Part shown: one piece after another, positions 22,767-31,961 of the stretch
Position numbering within the stretch: the stretch's first letter is position 1
Layout: every line of letters starts with the position of its first letter
DNA from: Dyella caseinilytica
Lineage (GTDB): Bacteria > Pseudomonadota > Gammaproteobacteria > Xanthomonadales > Rhodanobacteraceae
NCBI RefSeq assembly: GCF_016865235.1
Contig: NZ_CP064030.1
Location: 2,108,001-2,172,000 of the forward strand
Length of the DNA: 64,000 nt
Direction: 5' to 3'
Notes under the pieces: generated by a model
What the model saw: only the letters and a program-made list of their open reading frames with translations
The model's database searches: none
Told to the model about the DNA's origin: nothing
Program-made: the position numbers and the translations under genes

Positions 22767-23519
22767 ATGTTCAAACAACTATCCCTGATTACATTCGCCC
22801 TCGTTTTCGTCGGCCATCCGATTTCATCCACGGCCGCGACCGCGCAAGCCAATACCTTGACGCCTCAAGAAAAAGCCCAAGGGTGGCAATTGCTTTTCAA
22901 TGGCCAAAACCTCGAGGGCTGGCATTCCTATCTTCAGAAAGCCCCCGGTAAGGACTGGAAGGTTGAAGACGGTGCCATCATGCTCGAGCGATCACGCACG
23001 GGCGACGAGAAGGACTTCGCTGACCTGGTGACGAATGCCGAATACAGCAATTTTGATCTAAAGCTTGAATGGAAGATGACGCCATGCGCGGATAGCGGAG
23101 TCATGTTCTATGTGCACGAATCACCCAAGTACTCCGAAACTTACGAAACAGGTCCGGAAATGCAGATTGCCGACCTGGTCTGCACCAAGCCGGACAGCCA
23201 AGTGCTTTACGAGCGTTCCGGCGATCTTTTCGACCTCATTTCATCGGATGTCGAGCGAGTGCAGGAGGCGGGCAACTGGAACCAGTTCGAGATCATTGCC
23301 GATCATGGCCATATCCAGTTCTTCCAGAATGGCTACAAAGTGATCGACACGTATTTCTGGAATGATGATTGGCGCAAGTTGATTGCGCGCACCAAGTTCG
23401 CGCAGTGGCCGGATTTCGGTACGTTCCAGACGGGACATATTTCCCTGCAGGGTACCGAAGACAAGGGCGAGCTGCCCATCCGGCTCTGGTTCAGGAATAT
23501 CAAGTTGCGGCAGTTGTAA
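22767..23519 (+). CDS. DUF1080 (3-keto-disaccharide hydrolase-type) exported protein
   Basis: The product has 250 residues from the ATG at 22767, with a signal peptide (about 1-26, ...S-S-T-A-A-T-A). The rest is one DUF1080 beta-sandwich (about 35-250), recognisable by G-W-Q-L-L-F-N-G-Q-N-L-E-G-W-H at the start, W-K-V-E-D-G-A-I, S-N-F-D-L-K-L-E-W-K and D-S-G-V-M-F-Y in the middle, and I-S-L-Q-G-T...I-W/L-F-R-N-I-K-L at the end. Some members hydrolyse 3-keto-glucosides; others are uncharacterised. No lipobox is seen, so it is likely periplasmic. Its place behind GH92 and TonB receptor genes supports a role in sugar breakdown. Confidence 0.9.
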   Translation: MFKQLSLITFALVFVGHPISSTAATAQANTLTPQEKAQGWQLLFNGQNLEGWHSYLQKAPGKDWKVEDGAIMLERSRTGDEKDFADLVTNAEYSNFDLKLEWKMTPCADSGVMFYVHESPKYSETYETGPEMQIADLVCTKPDSQVLYERSGDLFDLISSDVERVQEAGNWNQFEIIADHGHIQFFQNGYKVIDTYFWNDDWRKLIARTKFAQWPDFGTFQTGHISLQGTEDKGELPIRLWFRNIKLRQL

Positions 23520-23553
23520 TGGGATCTGGTTGCTGGCAATACCGGTCACTATG

Positions 23554-25578
23554 TCAATTCGTTTGTTGACGATAGTCCTTCACGATGTCCAGCAACGGCT
23601 CAAGGTGCGTTTCAAAGTGTTTCCAACGTGCGACCGATGATTTGTAGACCGGGCGCCGCACTTGTGCGGCGCTGGCGGTTCGTACAATCCGCTTGTTCTC
23701 ATGAAAGTTCAGGCAGCGTGGATCCCACGGCAGTTCCAGATAATCCAACAGTCGGCGCGCCTGGCCTTCGGTATCCGCCACCATGTTTTCATAGCGAAGT
23801 TCCAGTATCGATCCAGGTGGAAGCACTTGCTGCCAATGCTGCATCAGCTGGATATAGCGAACGTAATAGCGACCAAGGCTGCCAAGTTCATAGGCGAAGT
23901 CGAGGTTGTTCTTGGCAAACAGCGTGGCGTAACACGAGAAGCAGGAATCCATCGGATCACGCATGGCATGAATGATCTTTGCGTCGGGAAACATCTGCCG
24001 GATCATGCCGATGTGCATGAAGTTCGACATCATCTTGTCAGAGATGCGGGTGGCGCCCGGAGCGAGTTTCCAGACCTGTTCGGTATACACATGACCCAGG
24101 CGCAGGAATGCGTCTTCTGACATGGCCGCGGCGACTTCCGGATAACGCTCGGTCGGTAATCCAGCTTTGGTGGCAATGGCAAAGATAAGATTTTCCAGGT
24201 CCGACAGTTCGCCAGCACCGTGAATGTCGGGGTGCGTGGAAAGGATCTGTTCGATCAGCGATGTGCCCGAGCGCGGCATGCCCACAATAAAGATCGGCGA
24301 CTTGCCCGGCAAAACCGGCGCAGGTCGGCTGGTGAAGAATGGCTTGTTGAATACTTGGCGTACGTTGTCGACCAGGGTGATTCTGCTGGTCTCATTAGGT
24401 GAAAGTTGCGCATGTTTCAGAAGATTGCCCTGCGAGTATGCCGCGAATGCGTCGTCGTAGCGTCCGAGGTCTTCGCGCATCTTGCCCAGAGCAAACCAGT
24501 AGCGAATGCGGGAGTTTTCGGGTAGGGAGGGAAGTTTGGATGCCAGTTTTTCCATGCGCTCAGGCTCGACCTGTCCGGGCGAGAAACTGCGCAGTGATGC
24601 CACGTTGAAATAGGCCTCTACGGAATCTGGATTGATCGCCATGGCCTTTTCGAAATACTCGCGAGCATCTTCCAGGCGTCCTTGCCTTCGAATGCTTCGA
24701 CCGAGGTTGTTGCACGCCTCGACGTAATCGGGCTTCAATTCCAGCGCGCGACGATAACTTTGCTCGGCTTCGACAAAGCGCTCCTGCGTATACAGCAATC
24801 CGCCTAGGTCGAAATGCCCCCGCGCAAACTGGCTATTGAGTGCAATCGAGCGACGATAGTTTGCTTCGGCTTCGGTGTGCATGCCCATCTCGCGCAAGGC
24901 GTTGCCGAGATTCGCATGCGCTTCGGCATCGGTAGGCATCAGTGCGACGACGCGACGAAAGCTGTCAGCCGCTTCGTTCATGTGAGACTGCCCATACTGC
25001 ACCACGCCCATCGCATTGTTGATGGGTGCGCTATTGGGATAGGCACGCAATGCTTCGCGCAGGTGCGTTTCGGCGTCGGCATAATGGCCGGCGCTCATCA
25101 GGGTGAAGCCAAGATTGGCGTGTGCCTCATTGAAATCCGGGCGAAGCGCAATCACGCGCTCATATGCTTCAGCCGCTTCGCTGTATCGATTCTGTACGGC
25201 AAGCGCATTACCAAGCTTGAAATGTGCTTCGACAAATTCAGGCTTGATCGTGCGGGCGCAATGAAAACTTTCTGCGGCGGCTGCCGGCTGCTGTAAGGCC
25301 ATCAAGCTATCACCCAGTACGTAATGTCCCGCTGCATCCCAGGGTGAAAGCGCGACAGCACGTCGTTGTGCTTCGATTGCTTCGGCCAATCGTCCCTGCG
25401 ATCTCAGCGACGCGCCAAGCGCCTGCCATGCTGCGCCGTGCGACGGATGTTGATCCGTGAGTTTGCGGGCAAGGGCTTCCGCCTCGGCATGCTGCTTCTG
25501 GTTGATCAAGGCGATCAACGTCTGGATATCCCGGTTGTCGGGAGCTTGGTCCGTGCTTGGCATGACGTTCTGTGACAT
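23554..25578 (-). CDS. TPR-repeat sulfotransferase
   Basis: The product has 674 residues from the ATG at 25578. The N-terminal two thirds (about 15-390) are consecutive TPR units with the W-x2-L-G-x2-L...A-x3-Y-x2-A-L/I spacing. The C-terminal part (about 430-674) is a sulfotransferase domain: the PAPS 5'-phosphosulfate loop is I-F-I-V-G-M-P-R-S-G-T-S-L-I-E-Q-I-L, and the 3'-phosphate region includes I-H-A-M-R-D-P-M-D-S-C-F-S. Such TPR-sulfotransferases are frequent in Xanthomonadales and related to protein-tyrosine sulfotransferases; the acceptor is unknown. No signal peptide. The frame continues to 25692 through a palindrome, which argues against that longer start. Confidence 0.9.
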   Translation of the reverse strand: MSQNVMPSTDQAPDNRDIQTLIALINQKQHAEAEALARKLTDQHPSHGAAWQALGASLRSQGRLAEAIEAQRRAVALSPWDAAGHYVLGDSLMALQQPAAAAESFHCARTIKPEFVEAHFKLGNALAVQNRYSEAAEAYERVIALRPDFNEAHANLGFTLMSAGHYADAETHLREALRAYPNSAPINNAMGVVQYGQSHMNEAADSFRRVVALMPTDAEAHANLGNALREMGMHTEAEANYRRSIALNSQFARGHFDLGGLLYTQERFVEAEQSYRRALELKPDYVEACNNLGRSIRRQGRLEDAREYFEKAMAINPDSVEAYFNVASLRSFSPGQVEPERMEKLASKLPSLPENSRIRYWFALGKMREDLGRYDDAFAAYSQGNLLKHAQLSPNETSRITLVDNVRQVFNKPFFTSRPAPVLPGKSPIFIVGMPRSGTSLIEQILSTHPDIHGAGELSDLENLIFAIATKAGLPTERYPEVAAAMSEDAFLRLGHVYTEQVWKLAPGATRISDKMMSNFMHIGMIRQMFPDAKIIHAMRDPMDSCFSCYATLFAKNNLDFAYELGSLGRYYVRYIQLMQHWQQVLPPGSILELRYENMVADTEGQARRLLDYLELPWDPRCLNFHENKRIVRTASAAQVRRPVYKSSVARWKHFETHLEPLLDIVKDYRQQTN

Positions 25579-25936
25579 GGATCCGGCACCATCGTGGAAG
25601 TGACGTGGCAGGCGCGAGTTGCTGATATCGGGTGCGAATAAGCCGTGTGCTTTATTACGCAAGGCGTGAAGTGCATGTGTATGCACATGCATGCCTTACG
25701 CCTTGCTTACGTTAGCGTAAGCCGTGCCGGAGCGTGTGATGCGCTGCGCACGAAATATTTTTCGCGTCATCGAAATTTCACGCGCCCCCTCTGTATAAGA
25801 GACGGGCCACGCAAACGGGGCTGCCGGAAACGAAGCACAGGGGACTCAACCTTACGGCACGGAGCAAGCACATCGTCACCGGGATGGCGTGGAAGGTAAG
25901 GGCTATCCGTGTCCAACCATTTAGGGAGATTGGAAT
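25579..25936. promoter_or_regulatory. Divergent promoter region with a large nested inverted repeat
   Basis: The gap between the TPR-sulfotransferase and sedolisin genes carries a 48-bp nested inverted repeat at 25659-25706: outer arms GCAAGGCGT/ACGCCTTGC and inner arms GCATGTG/CACATGC around TATG. A further inverted repeat GCTTAC-GTTAGC-GTAAGC follows at 25705-25722. These may be operators or a hairpin. No gene was found here. Confidence 0.55.
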
Positions 25937-27667
25937 ATGCGTTTGTCGTCTTCTGTTGCTAAGTTGTCTTCAGTAAGCAAGCTGTCGTGCCTTAAGCGCA
26001 CTTTGCCGGTTCTGTTGATTGCCGGCGCCCTGGCGGTAGGAACTCAAAGCAGTTATGCAAGCGCCACCACCGGCGCTTTTTCTTTGTTGACGCAGGATCA
26101 TGTGCCAGCAGCTGTGCGCACCGGGCAGGCCGCCACCGCGCAGGCCGTGAGTGCCGACAAGCAGCTGAAGCTGGGACTGGTGCTGCCGCTGCGCAATGAA
26201 AGCCAGCTCGATAGCCTCATCACTCAGCTCTACGATCCAAGCAGTCCGCTCTATCATCATTACCTTAGTTCGAAGGAATTTACCTCCCGCTTCGAGCCAA
26301 GCCAAGCCGATTACGACAGGGTCGTCGCATGGGCGAAGGCCAATAACCTCACTATCACCGCGACGACTGCGAATCGCCATATTGTCGATGTGCAAGGCAA
26401 GGTGAGCGACATCAATCGCGCCTTGCATGTGACCATGCGTCAATATCAGCACCCGACCGAGAACCGCCAGTTCTTTGCGCCAGACCGCGAGCCCACGCTG
26501 GACCTTGGCGTGCAGTTGCTGCACATCAACGGGCTGGACAACTACGTGCGTCCGTTCACGCATATGCGTCATCGTCCGGCTTCCGAGCAGACGATGGTCG
26601 CACATGCTTCGGGTGGTTCGGGCCCGAGCGGCAACTTCCTGCCCAGCGATATCCGCGCGGCGTACTACGGCTCAGGCTCGCTCACCGGCAGCGGCGTGAC
26701 TGCGGCGATCTTTTCGTACGACGGTTATCAGAGCAGTGACCTGAGCGGTTACTACTCCGCGACCGGAGCCACCGATCCGGGTGTGCCGGTCAACAACGTG
26801 CTGGTGAACGGTTTCAGCGGTGCATGCACCAACCCGAGCACCGGTTCCAGCTCTTGCAGCGATGGCGAGCAGATTCTTGATATCGCCAATCTGGCCGGCA
26901 TGGCGCCGGGCCTTACGCAGATCCTTTTCTACGAAGGCAGCAGCGCTGGCGACATCCTTAACCAGATGGCGAGCGATGACAAAGCGTCGGTGATTACCAG
27001 CTCCTGGGGCGGTGGCGACTTCGGCAGCAGCGATGATTCCATCTACAAGGAATTCCAGACGCAAGGCCAGACGTTCGTCAATGCGAGCGGCGACGCGGGT
27101 TCGTACACCACCAGCAACTGGGCGCCACCCTCGCTGGATCCGTACATCACCGATGTCGGCGCAACGGATCTCACCACCAGCGGCCCCGGCGGTTCATGGG
27201 TGTCGGAAACGGCGTGGTCCGATAGCAGCGGCGGTTATCTGTCGTCGGCAGGCTATTCGATTCCCAGCTATCAGCAGCTGGCTGGCGTGATCAACAGCAG
27301 CAACAAGGGATCGACCACCTACCGCAACGATCCGGATATCGCGCTCGAAGGTAACTTCGACAATCCCACGTATAGCAACGGGCAGCTTGAAACCGGCGTT
27401 GGTGGTACCAGCTACGCGGCACCGCGTCTGGCCGGTGTGATCGCGCTGGCTAACCAGCAGGCGGCGGCCGATGGCGTCGGCAATATCGGCTTTCTCAATA
27501 CGGCGCTGTATAACTTCGGCGTGGGTTCCAGCTACCGCAGCTACTTCCACGACATCACCAGTGGCAGCAACGGCGGCTTCAGCGCAGTGGCTGGCTATGA
27601 CCTGGTGACGGGTTGGGGCAGTCCGATCGGGCCGGCTTTCATTTCGGCGCTGGTGGGAACCAAGTAA
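25937..27667 (+). CDS. Secreted serine-carboxyl peptidase, family S53 (sedolisin/xanthomonalisin type)
   Basis: The product has 576 residues. A signal peptide (about 1-42), a Pro-kumamolisin activation domain (about 65-205; Y-H-H-Y-L-S-S-K-E-F, R-A-L-H-V-T-M) and the S53 catalytic domain (about 225-575) are present. The Glu/Asp pair is D-G-E-Q-I-L-D-I (about 310), the oxyanion Asp lies in A-S-G-D-A-G-S (about 380), and the nucleophile Ser in G-V-G-G-T-S-Y-A-A-P (about 490). The C-terminal Ca site region reads Y-D-L-V-T-G-W-G-S-P. Sedolisins are acid-active, self-processing secreted proteases insensitive to pepstatin. GGGAG precedes the ATG. A terminator follows directly. Confidence 0.95.
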   Translation: MRLSSSVAKLSSVSKLSCLKRTLPVLLIAGALAVGTQSSYASATTGAFSLLTQDHVPAAVRTGQAATAQAVSADKQLKLGLVLPLRNESQLDSLITQLYDPSSPLYHHYLSSKEFTSRFEPSQADYDRVVAWAKANNLTITATTANRHIVDVQGKVSDINRALHVTMRQYQHPTENRQFFAPDREPTLDLGVQLLHINGLDNYVRPFTHMRHRPASEQTMVAHASGGSGPSGNFLPSDIRAAYYGSGSLTGSGVTAAIFSYDGYQSSDLSGYYSATGATDPGVPVNNVLVNGFSGACTNPSTGSSSCSDGEQILDIANLAGMAPGLTQILFYEGSSAGDILNQMASDDKASVITSSWGGGDFGSSDDSIYKEFQTQGQTFVNASGDAGSYTTSNWAPPSLDPYITDVGATDLTTSGPGGSWVSETAWSDSSGGYLSSAGYSIPSYQQLAGVINSSNKGSTTYRNDPDIALEGNFDNPTYSNGQLETGVGGTSYAAPRLAGVIALANQQAAADGVGNIGFLNTALYNFGVGSSYRSYFHDITSGSNGGFSAVAGYDLVTGWGSPIGPAFISALVGTK

Positions 27668-27682
27668 GTTGAGCATGACAAG

Positions 27683-27711
27683 CCCTTCCCCTGTAGCAGG
27701 GGAAGGGTTTC
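27683..27711. terminator. Hairpin terminator after the S53 peptidase gene
   Basis: A perfect 11-bp stem (CCCTTCCCCTG with CAGGGGAAGGG) and a 3-base loop are followed by TTT. It sits between convergent genes and is preceded by an A on the other strand side, so it may act in both directions. Confidence 0.8.
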
Positions 27712-27721
27712 ATGAGTGGCT

Positions 27722-28048
27722 TCACCGCGGTCTCGTCCGCCACAGCATTCGACGTACCATCACCGCCGTCGTCAGGATGGCTGCAAAGGCACCGTAACCG
27801 TAGAGTGCGGGCATGACCTGTTTCCAGATGCCGCCGCTTTCCCGGCCGAAATTGCCGACCTGTTGGATAGCAACGTCATCGTAGGCGCTCAAGGCAAAAC
27901 CCGCTGCAGCGATCAGGGCAAGCGTAATGGCCATCGCGTCATAGAGGCGGCGTTGCCAGGTGACATGAAACGATCGCGACCAAGCCCAGAAGGCCCATGC
28001 CAGCACGAGCAACCAGGGGCCGAGTAGCAATAGGGACAGATAACGCAT
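27722..28048 (-). CDS. Small hypothetical membrane protein
   Basis: The product has 108 residues. Three hydrophobic segments are visible: about 2-23 (L-L-L-L-G-P-W-L-L-V-L-A-W-A-F), 38-57 and 77-97. A basic C-terminus (R-R-M-L-W-R-T-R-P-R) probably faces the cytoplasm. I recognise no family. It stands alone, convergent with the S53 gene. Confidence 0.65.
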   Translation of the reverse strand: MRYLSLLLLGPWLLVLAWAFWAWSRSFHVTWQRRLYDAMAITLALIAAAGFALSAYDDVAIQQVGNFGRESGGIWKQVMPALYGYGAFAAILTTAVMVRRMLWRTRPR

Positions 28049-28175
28049 CGCGATAATGCCTGGTCACATGCAGCCATGTCGGCTGAAAATCTGGCGTGGA
28101 GGCATTCTATTGGTCTTTTGCCAGCCTTCACGCACTGTGGCGGGGAGGCGTATTGCCGCAGACCATTAGCGAGCG

Positions 28176-28207
28176 GCGCGCAGGAGCGGCATGCCGCTCC
28201 TGCGCGC
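28176..28207. terminator. Perfect 32-bp palindrome downstream of the phosphatase gene
   Basis: GCGCGCAGGAGCGGCA and its exact reverse complement abut with no spacer, 10 bp after the stop of the acid phosphatase-type gene (minus strand). It would make a very stable hairpin. There is no T run, so it may be a rho-independent-like attenuator, an mRNA-stabilising hairpin or a site for a dimeric protein. Confidence 0.6.
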
Positions 28208-28216
28208 ACGATTGGA

Positions 28217-29968
28217 TCAGCCCGCGAATTTCAGTGCGTTGGTGAGGTCGCCCATGGGCGCTTGCCCACGGGCCATCATGGCCTTATCGCGATCGCGGAT
28301 GCCGTCGAGCGTTTCCAAATCAAACACGCGGGTAATCAGGCGAAGGATGGAAGCGGTGTCGTACACCGTATGATCGACATGCCCCTTATTCGCGAACGGC
28401 GAAATAACGATTGCCGGAATACGCGTGCCCGGTCCCCAGCGATCGCCGCGCGGCGGCGAAACGTGATCCCACCATCCACCGTTTTCGTCGACGGTGACGA
28501 TCACCACCATGTTGTCCCACTGCGGGCTGCCGCGCAGCATTTTGACGGCGTGCACGATGTGACGGTCACCGGATGCGACATCCGCATAACCCGCATGCAT
28601 GTTGAGGTTGCCCTGCGGCTTATAGAACGTTACCGCAGGCAGCTTGCCGGACTTCGCGTCGGCGAGAAAGTGGTTGGTGCTTTCATCATCGCCCAGGCCG
28701 CCGTCGCGCAGGCGTTTTGTACGCGCCGCCGTGCCCGGTGCCAGATCTTTGAAATAGTTGAACGGCTGATGGTGATACTGGAAATTGGGCACTACGGGCG
28801 TGCCGTTTGAAAGATTGGTGCCATCCGTATCCAGCGTTTCCTGGAACGCGCCGGCATACCATGCCCAGTCGATGCCACGCTTGTCGAGCTTGTCGCCAAT
28901 GTGCTCGTGCGCCTGCGGCGGCAATGCCATGGCGTTGGAAGGCTGGGTGAAATCCACAACGCCATCCGCACCCAGCTTCATCGGTGTCGGCGCGTAGGGT
29001 GGCAGCATGGTGTTGACGGCGTAGCTCAGGCGCTTGCCATCGGGCAATGTTTCGGTTGGCGTCAGGGCGCTGGGGCCGAACTGCGGCGGACCATCCATAG
29101 CGCTGCCTGGCGAATGTTCCCGTGGCTTGAGGCGAGGGTCATCCGGCTGGCCGCTGACCGTCTGAGCGATTTGCGATTGCGCAATGCTCGTGTCCGCATC
29201 GGGGTAGCGCGGCACGGCAGCAGAGATCAAGTACTGATGATTGAGGAAGGAGCCGCCAAACGCGCCCTGGAAGAAGTTGTCGCACAGCGTGAACTCACTG
29301 GCGAGGTCCCATAGGCGCAAGCTGTAATGGGTATTGGCGTAATGTCCCATCGTGAAGGCCGACGAATCGGCCCAGGCGACGAACATGTTGTTCTTACCAC
29401 CATTGATCTGCATCTGGTTCTGATAGAACACGTGCCACAGATCGCGCGTGATCAGCGACAGCGGCAAATGCTCGCCCTTGGGGCCTTTCAGTTCGAAAGG
29501 CGCATTCGGCAGATTGGTTTGATACTGCTGGCCAGCCGGGTAGCTGATGCCGTCGATGGTCTGGTCGCTGAGCAGCCAGCCGCGAGGTACTTCCGGCAAT
29601 TGCGGCAATACAGTCTTGCCGTCGCGGTCGAGCTGCAGGTAATCCTCCGGCTTGAGCGACGACAGCGGTTTCTCAAGGCCCGGGAAATCCGCGAACAGAT
29701 TGTTGAAGCTACGATTTTCCGCAAAGATCACCACGACATTCTTCACTTTGTCGCGCAGTACGCGATCCAGCTCGGCGCCACCGACCGGCGCTGGCGCGGC
29801 CTGATCATGTTCCCCGGAGGTGCCGCAGCCACTGAGTCCGCCGCCTACGGCAACGGCAGCGACGCCGAGTCCGGCCAGGAACGTACGTCTGCCAAAATCG
29901 GGCGTTTCATCGGATGCTGCTTGGGTGTCAAGCGATACGTCAGGCGGGGAAGGCGGCTGTTGCTTCAT
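28217..29968 (-). CDS. Exported phosphoesterase, AcpA/phospholipase C superfamily
   Basis: The product has 583 residues. The N-terminus carries a twin-arginine-type signal (G-R-R-T-F-L-A-G-L-G-V-A-A-V, about 26-45) running into a lipobox-like L-S-G-C-G, so it may be a Tat-exported lipoprotein. The phosphoesterase domain (about 75-560) has V-V-V-I-F-A-E-N-R-S-F-N-N-L-F, where Glu/Asn bind metal and phosphate. Further motifs are M-G-H-Y-A, S-C/F-L-N-H-Q-Y, W-A-W-Y-A-G and the terminal D-E-N-G-G-W-W-D-H-V-S-P-P. Family members include Francisella AcpA and bacterial phospholipases C; this sequence fits acid phosphatase AcpA best, but lipid substrates remain possible. Confidence 0.9.
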   Translation of the reverse strand: MKQQPPSPPDVSLDTQAASDETPDFGRRTFLAGLGVAAVAVGGGLSGCGTSGEHDQAAPAPVGGAELDRVLRDKVKNVVVIFAENRSFNNLFADFPGLEKPLSSLKPEDYLQLDRDGKTVLPQLPEVPRGWLLSDQTIDGISYPAGQQYQTNLPNAPFELKGPKGEHLPLSLITRDLWHVFYQNQMQINGGKNNMFVAWADSSAFTMGHYANTHYSLRLWDLASEFTLCDNFFQGAFGGSFLNHQYLISAAVPRYPDADTSIAQSQIAQTVSGQPDDPRLKPREHSPGSAMDGPPQFGPSALTPTETLPDGKRLSYAVNTMLPPYAPTPMKLGADGVVDFTQPSNAMALPPQAHEHIGDKLDKRGIDWAWYAGAFQETLDTDGTNLSNGTPVVPNFQYHHQPFNYFKDLAPGTAARTKRLRDGGLGDDESTNHFLADAKSGKLPAVTFYKPQGNLNMHAGYADVASGDRHIVHAVKMLRGSPQWDNMVVIVTVDENGGWWDHVSPPRGDRWGPGTRIPAIVISPFANKGHVDHTVYDTASILRLITRVFDLETLDGIRDRDKAMMARGQAPMGDLTNALKFAG

Positions 29969-30138
29969 GTCGGTTCTCTTGCGGTGTTCAAATTCGCGCC
30001 AGTGTAGCGTCCGGCTACCTGTTGCGCGAAAGGGTTGGAAGCCAGCGCAGCATGCGCAAGCTGGTCGTGCATTGTCGTTACGGCATTAGACGCTGGCGTG
30101 ACAACGGTGTGGCTTGTCGCGTATCCACAAGATTGGTG

Positions 30139-31038
30139 TTAGATATGTTCGCGTGTGGACGCCAGCTCCTGCGTCACCCAGTCGATGAATACGCGGACAC
30201 GTGGCGAGAGTTGTCGGCTATGCGGGTATAGTAGTGATACCGGCGTCGGCGAAGGTGGGGAATCGGGAAGTATGGCGATCAGCGTTCCCGCAGTCAGGTC
30301 TGCTTGAACGTGGTACCGCGGCACCTGGATCAATCCGAGTCCGAGCTTGGCCGCCGCGACATAGGTTTCCGCGCTGGTAACGGTCACCGTTGACGGCAGT
30401 GCGGCGTGTCGCGAATCGCCATTGATCGTGAACTCAAGCGGCAATGCCATGCCACTGGCAGACGAGATGAAGCCGATGCTGATATGGCCAGCGAGATCAT
30501 CGATGCTGGCAGGGTTGCCGTACTGCGCAACGTAGGCGGGACTGGCGCACGTCACTTCTTCGAGCAGGGCGACGCGTCGTCCGATCATTGCGCTGTCTTG
30601 CAAGTCGCCGACGCGCAGTACGCAATCAATGCCTTCACGGACCAGATCGACGAGGCGATCGCCTTCGCCAATGTGAAGTTGCAGGTCCGGATACTTGGCA
30701 AGAAAAGCCGGAAGTGCCGGCAGCACGAAGTGACGCGTCAGCGTGCCGTGGACATCGACCCGCAATAGACCCCGTGGCTTGGCGTCGCTGAAAGCTGCTT
30801 CAGCATCTTCGACGTCACCCAGAATCGCCACGCACCTTCGGTAATACGCCTCGCCGTCCAGCGTGGCTTTTACATGGCGGGTGGTCCGCTGCAGTAGTCG
30901 CACACCCAGCCGCTTTTCCAGATCCTGGATGACTTGTGTGGCGGTTGAGCGCGGCCATTCGAGATCCTGCGCGGCCAGCGTGAAGCTCTGCCGTTCGACG
31001 ATCCGGGTGAATAACCGCATGACATCCAGGCGATCCAT
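30139..31038 (-). CDS. LysR family transcriptional regulator
   Basis: The product has 299 residues from the ATG at 31038 (GGGGTTGAT upstream). The HTH lies at about 1-60: M-R-L-F-T-R-I-V-E-R-Q-S-F-T-L-A-A, then S-T-A-T-Q-V-I-Q-D-L-E-K-R-L-G-V-R-L-L-Q-R-T-T-R. A periplasmic-binding-like effector domain occupies about 88-295. It is divergent from an SDR gene 118 bp away, the usual arrangement for a LysR-controlled oxidoreductase. Confidence 0.93.
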   Translation of the reverse strand: MDRLDVMRLFTRIVERQSFTLAAQDLEWPRSTATQVIQDLEKRLGVRLLQRTTRHVKATLDGEAYYRRCVAILGDVEDAEAAFSDAKPRGLLRVDVHGTLTRHFVLPALPAFLAKYPDLQLHIGEGDRLVDLVREGIDCVLRVGDLQDSAMIGRRVALLEEVTCASPAYVAQYGNPASIDDLAGHISIGFISSASGMALPLEFTINGDSRHAALPSTVTVTSAETYVAAAKLGLGLIQVPRYHVQADLTAGTLIAILPDSPPSPTPVSLLYPHSRQLSPRVRVFIDWVTQELASTREHI

Positions 31039-31156
31039 ATCAACCCCATTGTTCGTTTGCAGCGAATTATGTTGCCAATGTAGCACTGATTATTTGCTTC
31101 GGTGGAAAGCCTAGAGTTCTTCCAACCCGGCATGGTGCCGGTCCCGGAGAGAACCC

Positions 31157-31897
31157 ATGAGTAAGCAAGGTCAAAAAGTCGCCCTGGTGACGGGTGCTTC
31201 GCGTGGCATCGGTGCCGCCATCGCTCAACGCCTGGCAGCCGACGGTTTCACCGTTATCGTCAATTACGCGGAAAACGCCGCGCCGGCCGAAGCGCTGGTG
31301 CGCACTATCGAGCAGGCCGGTGGCCATGCCCTGGCAGCAAAGGCCGACGTCAGCGATACCGCAGATGTCCGCCGACTTTTCGATGCCGCGGAGACCGCTT
31401 TCGGCGGTGTGGATGTGCTGGTCAACAACGCTGGGATCATGAGCCTCGCGAGCATCGCCGATGCCGATGACGCTTCGTTTGATCGCCAGATAGCCGTCAA
31501 TCTGAAAGGTACGTTCAACACGCTTCGCGAAGCGGCAACGCGTCTGCGCACAGGTGGCCGCATCATCAACTTCTCTTCAAGCGTTGTTGCATTGCTGCAG
31601 CCGACTTATGCGGTGTATGCCGCAACCAAAGCCGGTGTCGAAGCGATGACGAGCGTGTTCGCCAAGGAGTTGCGTGGGCGCGACATCACTGTCAACGCTG
31701 TTGCACCGGGTCCGACTGCGACGGATCTGTTCCTGAAAGGCAAGCCGCAGGAAGTGGTCGATCGTCTGGCCAAGCTGGCGCCGCTCGAGCGGCTGGGACA
31801 ACCCAGCGATATCGCCAGTACCGTCGCCTTCCTGGCGGGTCCGGACGGTGGCTGGGTCAACGGTCAGGTGCTGCGCGCCAACGGCGGAATCATCTGA
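31157..31897 (+). CDS. Short-chain dehydrogenase/reductase (classical SDR)
   Basis: The product has 246 residues. The Rossmann motif T-G-A-S-R-G-I-G lies at about 12-19, with N-N-A-G-I-M near 91, catalytic Ser in F-S-S-S and Y-A-V-Y-A-A-T-K-A-G providing Tyr/Lys (about 153-157). The basic residue after the Gly-rich loop and the absence of an acidic residue at the end of beta2 favour NADPH. GGAGAG precedes the ATG. It lies 64 bp before a second SDR gene on the same strand. Confidence 0.93.
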   Translation: MSKQGQKVALVTGASRGIGAAIAQRLAADGFTVIVNYAENAAPAEALVRTIEQAGGHALAAKADVSDTADVRRLFDAAETAFGGVDVLVNNAGIMSLASIADADDASFDRQIAVNLKGTFNTLREAATRLRTGGRIINFSSSVVALLQPTYAVYAATKAGVEAMTSVFAKELRGRDITVNAVAPGPTATDLFLKGKPQEVVDRLAKLAPLERLGQPSDIASTVAFLAGPDGGWVNGQVLRANGGII

Positions 31898-31961
31898 TGA
31901 CGCGCGATATCGGCGCAAACAATCACGCACGTTCCAACTTCCGACATAAGGAATCCGCATC

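Noticed and set aside
28076..28810. Plus-strand frame across the end of the acid phosphatase-type gene.
   Set aside because: It is a shadow of the phosphatase gene. Its composition is arbitrary, and the minus-strand frame has the D-E-N-G-G-W-W-D motif.
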